Below, one piece after another: positions 7,674 to 14,718 of a DNA stretch of 29,109 bases. Below the pieces are notes generated by a model. The model did no database searches, was not told the origin of the DNA, and saw only the letters and a program-made list of their open reading frames with translations. The translations under genes were made by a program, and so were the position numbers. The DNA comes from an uncultured Planctomycetaceae bacterium (GTDB lineage: Bacteria; Planctomycetota; Planctomycetia; Pirellulales; Pirellulaceae), in contig CAIXSC010000758.1 of NCBI GenBank assembly GCA_903921945.1, positions 1 to 29,109 of the forward strand. The letters run 5' to 3'. Position 1 is the first letter of the stretch, and every line of letters starts with the position of its first letter.

Positions 7674-8543
7674 TTAGGTGACCGATTCCACGGGGTCGCG
7701 TTCGTCTTCCGAAGCCCAGACCTCGAGAGTCGGCCAGTCGGCGCCAAGCGACTCCGCAAGCCGCTCGACTCCGGGCCGTTCCGTGGCATGGTGGCCGGCC
7801 AGCACAAGTCCCATGCCCAGGGCTCGAGCTTCCAAGGACGTGTGATAGGTCGCCTCGCCCGTCAACAGCACGTCGCAACCAGCCACGTGCGCGGCGGGCA
7901 AGAGACTGCCCGCGCTGCCGCACGCGATTCCAACCATCCGCACCGTTCGGCCAGGATCGCCAACGCGTTGCACACCCGCCAGCACCGCTTGCCCTTGTGG
8001 AGCCAATCGTTCCGCGACTCGGCGAGCGAAACTGGCCAAAGTCGTCGGCTCGGCCAACAGCCCGCGGCGCCCCGTGCCGGCAGGGCCGCGCGTCGCCTCG
8101 CGGGCAGCCGAGGCCAACTCCCCGACAGGCTCGACAGCCTTCAAAACGCTCGCCGATCCAGGCACCAACGTTTCAATGTTGACGAGCCCCAACCGTTCAG
8201 CCAGAAATTGATTGATACCGTCGCGCGCCGAATCAAAAGCCGTGTGGGGACTGTAGAGTGACGCCCCAGCGCGCGCCAATTGCCAGACCAGCCGGCCCGG
8301 CGTCGTCTCCGTGGTCACTCGCGGCAGCGGCTTGAATGGCAGCGGATGGTGCGCTACCACCAAGTCTGCTCGGCGGCGAACCGCCTCCGCGACCGTCTCC
8401 GGAGTGACCGTCAAACAGACCATCACTCGTTCCACGCGGGCTTCCGGGTCGCCGACCAACAACCCGACATTGTCCCAAGACTCGGCCAGCGCTAGCGGCG
8501 CGAATCGTTCGAGCCAATTCCGCAAGTCGCGCACATCAGCCAT
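7674..8543 (-). CDS. Nif3-like dinuclear metal centre protein
   Basis: A 289-residue protein of the Nif3/YbgI (GTP cyclohydrolase 1 type 2-like) family, toroidal hexamers with a dinuclear metal site of uncertain reaction. Visible motifs are WDNVGLLVGDP (23-33), the ligands AHHPL (H65, H66) and HTAFDSARDGIN (H100, D104), and a C-terminal TYHTSLEA and GHHATERPG that complete the metal site. Length is typical for the short form. The start at 8543 (ADVRDLRNWLERFAP) matches the family N-terminus. An in-frame ATG at 8591 lies at the edge of a tandem repeat and would add 16 residues with no family support. The leader of this gene is the heptamer array, so its expression could be affected by array length. 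Confidence 0.92.
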   Translation of the reverse strand: MADVRDLRNWLERFAPLALAESWDNVGLLVGDPEARVERVMVCLTVTPETVAEAVRRRADLVVAHHPLPFKPLPRVTTETTPGRLVWQLARAGASLYSPHTAFDSARDGINQFLAERLGLVNIETLVPGSASVLKAVEPVGELASAAREATRGPAGTGRRGLLAEPTTLASFARRVAERLAPQGQAVLAGVQRVGDPGRTVRMVGIACGSAGSLLPAAHVAGCDVLLTGEATYHTSLEARALGMGLVLAGHHATERPGVERLAESLGADWPTLEVWASEDERDPVESVT

Positions 8544-8588
8544 TGGTCGAGCAAGCCACCTGTCAGTCGTCACGTCCCAGCCCGAAGC

Positions 8589-8706
8589 CACTAGCCACTA
8601 GCAACCACCAACCACTAGCCACCAACCACTAGCAACTAGCAACTAGCAACTAGCAACTAGCAACTAGCAACTAGCAACTAGCAACTAGCAACTAGCAACT
8701 AGCCAA
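8589..8706. repeat. CTAG-rich 7-bp tandem repeat array
   Basis: Ten perfect contiguous CTAGCAA units occupy 8629-8698, followed by a CTAGCCA variant abutting the cytochrome stop codon. A degenerate zone (8589-8628) mixes CTAGCCA, CTAGCAA and CCACCAA versions. The array fills most of the gap between the cytochrome bc gene and the Nif3 gene. The palindrome CTAG, generally rare in bacterial DNA, recurs about every 7 bases. Confidence 0.96.
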
Positions 8707-11385
8707 CTACTCCAACTTTTCCCGGCGGAGCCATTTCACGATCAGATCGAGTTCCTCTTCCGTCAGCAACGGTTGCTTGGTGCCGTTGGCGGCGGTGCGG
8801 AAGGCGGGCATGCGGTCGTTCGAGTCTTTGTAGAAGCGTTCGTGGCCCGGGTTGGTGATGAACTCCTTCAGCCATGCGGTGGAGCCCCAGCCAGTGAGGT
8901 CTGGGGCGGAGCCGCCGTCGCCTTTGTCGCCGAGTTGATGGCAGTCCGTGCAGCCGAACTGTTCCACGAGGGCCGTTTTGCCTCGAGCGACCGTGCCGTC
9001 GTCGGTGGACTGCTTGTCGAGTTCGGATTGGTCAGGCAGTTTCGCTTCGGCCGACAGGGCGGCGATGGCGTCGCCGAGCGCCTTTTTCTTGGCTTCGTCG
9101 AGCTCTTTCAGGTTGTCGTTGACGTAATTGACCATGTCGCCCTCGAAGTGGGCGGTGCGGCCAAAGTATTCATCGCCCGCGACCCGGTTGGGATCGAGGA
9201 TTCCGGCGACCCAACTCCGCGAGGCGAAGGCGAAGAGGTTCGGTGCGGACGGCAACGCGGCCGCGATTCCAGCCCCGTGAGGGCTCAAGTGGCTGTGACA
9301 GGCCGCGCAGTTTTGCTTGAACAGCCGTTCGGCCTTGGCGGTGCGCGTCTCGACGATCGGCTTGGCGCCGACGACGGCCGGTCTTGGAGCGACGGTGGTG
9401 CGGGCGGCGATCACGGTCTGCCGAGCCGACTCTTCGGGATGCGGAAGTGTCGGCAGTGGATCTTGGGGCAGGTAGTAATCCCCGCGCATCCAGTCGACGA
9501 TCAGCGAGATTTCGCGAATGCTCAAGCTGTGGTTGGCCGGATTGCCAAGGTCTTGGGCAAACGACGGCATGCGATCGTTTTCCTGGCGATAGAAGCGTTC
9601 ATGGCCGGGATCGCTGATGAACCCCATGAGCCATTCGTAGGAGCCGTACCCCGTGAGGTCCGGGGCGAGGCCGTCCTGCCCGACGGAGCCGAACTTATGG
9701 CAACCGTTGGCGCAGTTTTTCTCGACCAGGGCCACGCCGCGGGTGATGAGTTCGTTGTCTTTGGCGTCCTGTTCGCGCTGCGAACGCAGGTCGGCCTGGC
9801 GCGAGAGCGCGGCCACGATGGCATCGATCTCTTCCGGAGGAAGCTTGGCGCCGTGTTGCTTCACCCACGACGACATGCGGCCTTCTTTATGGGCCGTATT
9901 ACCGAAGTAGGCGGCGGTGTCGACCTGCTTCGGATCGAGGATTCCCTTGAGCCAAGTCCGGGAAGCAAAACCATGCAGGTTGGGGGCGGAGGCCGCTTCG
10001 GGTTGCTTCACGAGCGTTACAGAGTCACCGCCGCCGGCCGAATAACTGTGGCAGCTCGAGCAGTGTTTCTCGAACAGCCGCGGGCCCTGGGTGAGCGGGT
10101 CGTTGCGCAGCAGGTAAACAGCGCCTTGCTTCGGGATCAACAGCGGTTGGGATACCTTGCCGTCGACCGTTTGGCGGCGTTGGACGAGCGCGATCGTCCG
10201 GGCGGCGTCGATCTCGGCCTTCTCTTTGGCGGCGTGGAATTCTTTTGCCGAATCGATTTTCTTCGCGTGCTGCTCGCCGCTCCACCCCATCTTGGCGGCG
10301 ACGCGGTCGTAGCTGTCGTCAATCATCGCGAGGCCGGTGAGCAGGCCGGCTCCGCCGATCAACACGAGCACAATGGCGATGTTCAGGCGGTGGCCCGTGG
10401 TGCTTCGGCCGATGATCGGCATCGCGAACAGCAGTCCTACCACCAGCCCCGGCAACACGATCGCTCCGATCCACTCGGTGGAGCCTTCGAAATACTTGAG
10501 CAACTGGAAGAGGAACAGGTAGTACCATTCGGGTCGGGCGGCCGAATACTGCTCCGAAGGATCCGCGGGGGCGCCCAGTTCCGCGCCCAGGAAGCCGGTG
10601 TTCCCGAGGTTTCCGCTGAGTGCTCCGCCGATATTGAATTTGATGACGCACAGAACGACGATCAGCAACATCGTCATGCAGGCGATACCGTCGATCAGCA
10701 CTTGGTGCGGCCAAAAGTACTGGTCTTTGCGGCCAGGCGTGATATGGGCAGTGATCCCATGCCGCCGGAAGACCATGATGTGAAGCGCCAGGAAGCCGAT
10801 CAGGGCGGCCGGCAAAACACCGGCGTGCAAGGCGAAGAAACGGGTTAGCGTGGCGTGGCCGTAGTCCTGGCCGCCCACGACAATCTGCTGGATCTGCGTG
10901 CCGGCGAACGGCACCAAGGTCATCAGGTTGGTGGCGACGCTTGTCGCCCAGTAACCCTTTTGATCCCAAGGCAACAAGTAGCCGGTGAGTCCGAGGCCGA
11001 GCGTGATCTTCATCAGGATCAGGCCGAGCCAGAAATTGACTTCACGGGGCGCTCGATAGGCCCCGTCCACAACCACTTGGAGCAAGTGCAGCGCCAGGAC
11101 AACCACCATCGCCTGGGCCATGAAGTGGTGAATGCCGCGGACGAACCATCCGCCCCACATTTCATGCTGGATGTAGTACACGCTTTCCCAGGCGGTTTGG
11201 CTGCTGGGGCTGTAGGCCATCCAGAGAAAGATGCCGGTGATCGCCTGAGTGACGAAGGCGAACACCAACATGCTGCCCGTCACGTAACGAAACCGGGCGC
11301 CGCTCGGGATTTTCTCCCACAGCGCCTCGGACATTTGCTGCTTGTAGCCAGTGCGGTTATCGAGCCAGGATAGCAAAGCGTTCAT
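8707..11385 (-). CDS. Cytochrome b fused to four c-type haem domains (bc-type complex subunit)
   Basis: An 892-residue fusion. Residues 1-210 are a cytochrome b6-like domain with haem ligands H86/H100 and H187/H202 (14-residue gap in the second pair, as in b6). Residues 225-355 are subunit IV-like with PEWY at 285-288, part of the quinol site. The rest carries c-type haem motifs CSSCH (442-446), CANGCH (558-563, a CX3CH variant), CAACH (693-697) and CTDCH (812-816). Domains one and three are alike (HCSSCHS versus NCAACHS, with GILDPK versus GILDPN), as are two and four (both PDLTG and DPGHERFY/NPGHERFY), so a dihaem module was duplicated. Linker 640-680 is Pro/Ala-rich. The Rieske gene ends 3 bases upstream, so the pair is an operon encoding a quinol-oxidising complex that likely passes electrons straight to its own haem-c tail. 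Confidence 0.95.
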   Translation of the reverse strand: MNALLSWLDNRTGYKQQMSEALWEKIPSGARFRYVTGSMLVFAFVTQAITGIFLWMAYSPSSQTAWESVYYIQHEMWGGWFVRGIHHFMAQAMVVVLALHLLQVVVDGAYRAPREVNFWLGLILMKITLGLGLTGYLLPWDQKGYWATSVATNLMTLVPFAGTQIQQIVVGGQDYGHATLTRFFALHAGVLPAALIGFLALHIMVFRRHGITAHITPGRKDQYFWPHQVLIDGIACMTMLLIVVLCVIKFNIGGALSGNLGNTGFLGAELGAPADPSEQYSAARPEWYYLFLFQLLKYFEGSTEWIGAIVLPGLVVGLLFAMPIIGRSTTGHRLNIAIVLVLIGGAGLLTGLAMIDDSYDRVAAKMGWSGEQHAKKIDSAKEFHAAKEKAEIDAARTIALVQRRQTVDGKVSQPLLIPKQGAVYLLRNDPLTQGPRLFEKHCSSCHSYSAGGGDSVTLVKQPEAASAPNLHGFASRTWLKGILDPKQVDTAAYFGNTAHKEGRMSSWVKQHGAKLPPEEIDAIVAALSRQADLRSQREQDAKDNELITRGVALVEKNCANGCHKFGSVGQDGLAPDLTGYGSYEWLMGFISDPGHERFYRQENDRMPSFAQDLGNPANHSLSIREISLIVDWMRGDYYLPQDPLPTLPHPEESARQTVIAARTTVAPRPAVVGAKPIVETRTAKAERLFKQNCAACHSHLSPHGAGIAAALPSAPNLFAFASRSWVAGILDPNRVAGDEYFGRTAHFEGDMVNYVNDNLKELDEAKKKALGDAIAALSAEAKLPDQSELDKQSTDDGTVARGKTALVEQFGCTDCHQLGDKGDGGSAPDLTGWGSTAWLKEFITNPGHERFYKDSNDRMPAFRTAANGTKQPLLTEEELDLIVKWLRREKLE

Positions 11386-11388
11386 GCG

Positions 11389-12012
11389 TTACTTCTCCAC
11401 CTGATCATGCTTGCCCGGCAGGTAATTCACGAACCGCACCCAAACCTCGCCCTGCTTGAGTTTCTCCGCGTCGACATCCAATCCGTCCATGTCCCGCGGG
11501 CTGGGGCTAGGAGCGATGATCGAGCCATCCAAATTGAACGCGCTGGTGTGGCACGGGCATTGAAACACTTTTCTGTCCGCCGCGAAGCTGACAAAACAAC
11601 CGGCGTGCGGGCAGATGGCGTTGAAGCACTGCACCTCCGCGCCTTTGCGAATCAGATAAACAGCCCCGATCGGCTGGTTGGCTTCGCGATTCCAAGCGTC
11701 CGTCAGGTCGGCGATGACCGGGACTTGAACCGGAGTGCCATCGGCAGGCAACGAATCGACCGTCGCCACCCGCAGGTAGGTCTTGCCCCCTTCGTTCCCC
11801 TGAGCCATCCGGCGACGAACCGGATCGAGCAACACGAGGGAACCGGCTCCGAGCGGAACGGCGGTGATGACCGCGCCGACCGTTCCAGCGGCAATCGACG
11901 CCCCCAAGAAGCCGCGGCGTTCCTCTAGCGACGGACCATGATGCCCGTGATCGGACTCGCCCGCTTTCACCGCGCCGGCGCCCGACGCGCCAGCGGTTGT
12001 TGGTTTACTCAT
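11389..12012 (-). CDS. Rieske iron-sulfur protein of the bc-type complex
   Basis: A 207-residue Rieske protein. The 2Fe-2S ligands lie in CPHAGC and CPCHTSAF, the two canonical boxes. A twin-arginine-like ERRGFLGAS followed by a hydrophobic stretch (about residues 34-62) is the membrane anchor and probable Tat signal. The N-terminal 30 residues are Gly/Ala/His-rich. The gene sits directly upstream of the cytochrome b/c fusion with a 3-base gap and is the first gene of the unit. An AGGA element lies about 9 bases before the ATG. It would take the first electron from quinol at the cytochrome b quinol site and hand it to a haem c. Confidence 0.95.
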   Translation of the reverse strand: MSKPTTAGASGAGAVKAGESDHGHHGPSLEERRGFLGASIAAGTVGAVITAVPLGAGSLVLLDPVRRRMAQGNEGGKTYLRVATVDSLPADGTPVQVPVIADLTDAWNREANQPIGAVYLIRKGAEVQCFNAICPHAGCFVSFAADRKVFQCPCHTSAFNLDGSIIAPSPSPRDMDGLDVDAEKLKQGEVWVRFVNYLPGKHDQVEK

Positions 12013-12303
12013 GGCTGAGGTTCCTAAAAATCGCGGTTCGCGGCACTTGCCAGTCGCCGGTCACCGGAAACAATCCTGAGTGTGCTAGGCCCCAACGAAA
12101 ATCCGCGGCGACCGTCGTTGACGAGCATCTTCGACGACGACGCCAGGCAATGTCGTTAACCGGTGATGACGCTGGTTGATAATTGGCTGATGGCATGTCC
12201 CGATTCGCGGTGAACCGCTCAGGGAACGTTCTAAGTTGCGAGCAGCCACGGGGCGGCAGGTAAGGGTTCGAACGATTGAGCTGCTCGGTCGGCGGGACGC
12301 GGA
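12013..12303. other. Intergenic region upstream of the Rieske/cytochrome operon
   Basis: This 291-base gap, the longest in the window, must hold the promoter of the respiratory pair and the end of the DHH transcript. I see an inverted repeat GAGCAGC (12240-12246) / GCTGCTC (12280-12286) with a long loop and no T-run. No convincing promoter box, small gene or RNA was found. Confidence 0.5.
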
Positions 12304-13284
12304 TTATCGCATGGCCGTTCGCACAGCGTCAAGAACGCGTGCTTGCGCTTCGGCGAACGGGCCGTCAACGTAGCCGCCAGCCGCCGCCTTGTGACCGCCG
12401 CCACGGAATTGGCTGCCAAGCTGGCTGCAGTCCACCGCGCAGCGGCTGCGGAAGCTGATCTTGAACCCGCCTGTCGCCTGTTCGACCAGAATGACGGCGA
12501 CTTGCGTGCCCGCGATCTGCAACAGCAAGTTGATCGCGTCCTCGGTGTCGCTCGCTAGCGCCCCGGTGGCGGCAAAGTCGGCCGCCTGGACGAAAGTATG
12601 AGCCAGCCGGCCATCGAGTTCCGTCGCGGCGTGAGCGAGGATGGTGCCGCGAAGCTTCATGCGGGCCAGCGTATCTTGTTCGTAAAGTTCCCGGTAAATC
12701 GTCGCGGGCTGGGCGCCAGCATCGATCAAATCGGCAGCGCCCCGAAAGGTCGAAGCGCCGGCGGAACCGAAGCGGAACCAACCTGTGTCGGTCGCGATCG
12801 CCGCGAATAACGGCAGAGCGATGCTGTCTGTGAGCGGCACTCCCAAGTGGCGGGCCGCGTCGAGCACTAGCCGGCCGGTCGCCTCGGCCTTCGTGTCCTT
12901 GAACAGTTCGGCGCCAAGCTCATCCTGGCCCACGTGATGGTCCAGCACCATGCGGCGGGCAGGGAGGCTGCGAATCACGTCCGCCATCGGTCCAAGCTGA
13001 ACCCACGCGCTGGTGTCGAGAATCATCACCATTTCGATGTCCGCCAAGTCGGCCGCCTCGACGCCGGCGCCGATCGTCTCGATGCGGCGGGACGGATCGA
13101 TGAACGCGATGTTCGGCGGAGTCGCGTGGCCGTTGACAATCCGCACCTGTTTGCCGAGCGCGTCGAGCACGCCGGCCATGCCAAGCTCGCTTCCCAGGGC
13201 GTCGCAATCAGGGCGGATGTGGCTCACCAAGAGAAACCGCTGAGGCGCCGCGATCGCGGCGGCAAAGGCCGACCAGTCCACCAT
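12304..13284 (-). CDS. DHH/DHHA1 phosphoesterase, NrnA-like
   Basis: A 326-residue DHH-family phosphoesterase matching bifunctional oligoribonuclease/pAp-phosphatase (NrnA) proteins, which degrade nanoRNA or cyclic-dinucleotide products and 3'-phosphoadenosine phosphate in the cytoplasm. Metal-binding motifs are HIRPDCDALGSE (H22, D26, D28), ILD (D90), VLDHH (D115, H116, H117) and ATDTGWF (D166). The DHHA1 substrate box is FRGGGHKAAAGG near the C-terminus. Length is normal and all motifs are present, so the enzyme should be active. It stands between the ribonuclease-like gene (110 bases upstream) and the Rieske operon. Both it and the ribonuclease concern RNA, but no functional link is evident. 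Confidence 0.92.
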   Translation of the reverse strand: MVDWSAFAAAIAAPQRFLLVSHIRPDCDALGSELGMAGVLDALGKQVRIVNGHATPPNIAFIDPSRRIETIGAGVEAADLADIEMVMILDTSAWVQLGPMADVIRSLPARRMVLDHHVGQDELGAELFKDTKAEATGRLVLDAARHLGVPLTDSIALPLFAAIATDTGWFRFGSAGASTFRGAADLIDAGAQPATIYRELYEQDTLARMKLRGTILAHAATELDGRLAHTFVQAADFAATGALASDTEDAINLLLQIAGTQVAVILVEQATGGFKISFRSRCAVDCSQLGSQFRGGGHKAAAGGYVDGPFAEAQARVLDAVRTAMR

Positions 13285-13394
13285 GGAAAGTCCCGCTCTC
13301 TTCGAATGAATCGTCTAAATAGGCTTCGATTAAGTTTCCGCAAGCCCAAGGCTTAGGATACTCGCCCGCCAGACATTTGACCATTTCACCTGAG

Positions 13395-14639
13395 TTATCG
13401 CACGCGCCGAAACGTGTTGTAATGGTCCGGGGTGTAATAGGCTTCACGGTTGGTGCCGGTTACAACGCGCTGCGGGCCTGGGCCAGCCAGTCCAGGGGTG
13501 CGATGAACCCACTCTCGGTAGTATCCAGCCGCCTTCTTGGGCAACAGTTGCTCCCGATTCTGAAACACCGATCCGTCGTTGGGAAAGCCAAGCTTGGTGC
13601 CGGCGTCGATCCGTTTCAAGGTGTCGCGAAGATCGATCTCGCCGCGATAGACCACTTTGCCGGCCAAATCGCGAATCACCACGTTGGGCACGATCGGCGA
13701 GTATTGGCCGTCCTTCGCGCGGTCGCCGACCAACCCGAAGGTCGATGACTTGTTCGACGAGCCAGGGGCCGAGCCATCCGATCGTGCAGCACTGCCGCCG
13801 ACCGCGGCGCCGCTGCCGCCGCTCGTTCCCGAATCCGAGGCGGTCCCCTGCGTCGAATACGGGTCGGTGGCGCGATCGGCTCCGCGGTTCGAGTCGCCGC
13901 CGGAGCCGCTGTTCGAGTTCAAACCGCTGCTTGAGGCGTTGTTCGAATCTGAATCGCTGTTCGAGTCGTTCTTGGAGTTGCTATCGGATTCGCGGTTCAA
14001 CTCGCTGTTCGTCGCGTCGTCCGAGGACCCATTCGTCGTGCCTGTTGTCGTGCCGGCTGTTGTGCCGGCTGTTGTGCCCAGCGTTGAGTCCGACGTCGTT
14101 TCTTCCAGCGGAATTATTGAGGGAGAAGGCGAAGTCGAAGTGTTGCCGAGGTCGGCCGAATTGGAAGTGTCGGAGAGCGAATCGGGGAGCGAATCGGTTT
14201 GCCGGGACCGCTTCGAGTCCGACGTTACCCCGAAGTCGCTACCGGAATGACGATCCTCCGCGCCCTGACCGCTCATTCCGAACGAGTCACCACTAACGGC
14301 TTGATTGCCAACAACGGCTTGGTCGCCACTAACGGCTTGATTGCCACCGACGGCTTGGTTTCCACCGATGGTTTGATTGCTGCCAACCGTTGGGTTGCCG
14401 CGGGCGGCTTGCTTGCCGCGGGCGGATGATTTTCCGACGCCCGGTTGTTGGGTACGGCCAGCCTGAGGTTGGGTGGCGAGTCGTGCCGGGACGACGGGCG
14501 GGTTTTTCCACGGGGCGTCAGCGGGGCCTTGCAGCCAATAGAGCGCGACGACGAGGCCGATCGCGAGTCCGACCGAGAGCCACGAAGGTTTGCGTCGCCG
14601 GTATACGCGCGTCGAGTACACGCCTTCTTCCCGGAACAT
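13395..14639 (-). CDS. Membrane-anchored, stalked barnase/RNase Sa-family ribonuclease
   Basis: A 414-residue protein in three parts. Residues 1-18 are basic and 19-36 form one transmembrane or signal-anchor segment. Residues 40-310 are a low-complexity stalk: GNQAV hexapeptide repeats, then TTAG/TTTG repeats, then a Ser/Asn/Asp-rich tract. The last 100 residues match microbial guanyl-specific ribonucleases: DGSVFQNREQLLP, GYYREW, RVVTG and a YYTPDHYNTF end. By gapless comparison with RNase Sa the catalytic Glu is E376, Arg is R391 and His is H406. The second phosphate-binding Arg (Sa R65, barnase R83) is Pro387, so activity could be reduced. The start at 14639 is set by GGAGG 8 bases upstream; earlier in-frame starts lack one. 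No barstar-like inhibitor gene adjoins it. The topology predicts an extracytoplasmic ribonuclease. Confidence 0.82.
   Translation of the reverse strand: MFREEGVYSTRVYRRRKPSWLSVGLAIGLVVALYWLQGPADAPWKNPPVVPARLATQPQAGRTQQPGVGKSSARGKQAARGNPTVGSNQTIGGNQAVGGNQAVSGDQAVVGNQAVSGDSFGMSGQGAEDRHSGSDFGVTSDSKRSRQTDSLPDSLSDTSNSADLGNTSTSPSPSIIPLEETTSDSTLGTTAGTTAGTTTGTTNGSSDDATNSELNRESDSNSKNDSNSDSDSNNASSSGLNSNSGSGGDSNRGADRATDPYSTQGTASDSGTSGGSGAAVGGSAARSDGSAPGSSNKSSTFGLVGDRAKDGQYSPIVPNVVIRDLAGKVVYRGEIDLRDTLKRIDAGTKLGFPNDGSVFQNREQLLPKKAAGYYREWVHRTPGLAGPGPQRVVTGTNREAYYTPDHYNTFRRVR
14291..14398 (-). repeat. Six 18-bp tandem repeats in the ribonuclease stalk
   Basis: Units begin at 14291, 14309, 14327, 14345, 14363 and 14381, and encode GNQAV-type hexapeptides. 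Copies one and three are identical over 18 bases. A second short array of three 12-base units (14047-14082) in the same gene encodes the TTAG series. Confidence 0.9.
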
Positions 14640-14647
14640 GAAAGTTG

Positions 14648-14652
14648 CCTCC
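14648..14652 (-). promoter_or_regulatory. Shine-Dalgarno site setting the ribonuclease start
   Basis: On the minus strand GGAGG lies 8 bases before the ATG at 14639. It excludes the longer in-frame starts at 14687 and 14669. Confidence 0.8.
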
Positions 14653-14718
14653 GCAGGAACGACCGCCATCCACCGTTCGCGGTTCACAGTGGCTGTCGTG
14701 TTTATCGGCAGCCGGGCG

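Noticed and set aside
7609..8706. Two short-repeat arrays considered as CRISPR
   Set aside because: Units are 7-8 bases with no spacers between them and no cas genes nearby; they are simple tandem repeats.
8773..10848. 691-residue open frame on the plus strand
   Set aside because: It is antisense to the cytochrome b/c fusion, which has clear haem motifs; long mirror frames are expected at this GC content.
12005..12196. Small minus-strand frame (63 residues) before the Rieske gene
   Set aside because: It overlaps the Rieske start, has no ribosome binding site, and its composition looks non-coding.
12265..12273. GGTTCGAAC resembling a tRNA T-loop
   Set aside because: The flanking bases do not form a 5-bp T-stem and no acceptor, D or anticodon arms can be drawn around it.
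13285..13394. Barstar-like immunity gene next to the ribonuclease
   Set aside because: The 110-base gap is too short, and neither flanking gene (DHH phosphoesterase, sulfatase) resembles barstar.
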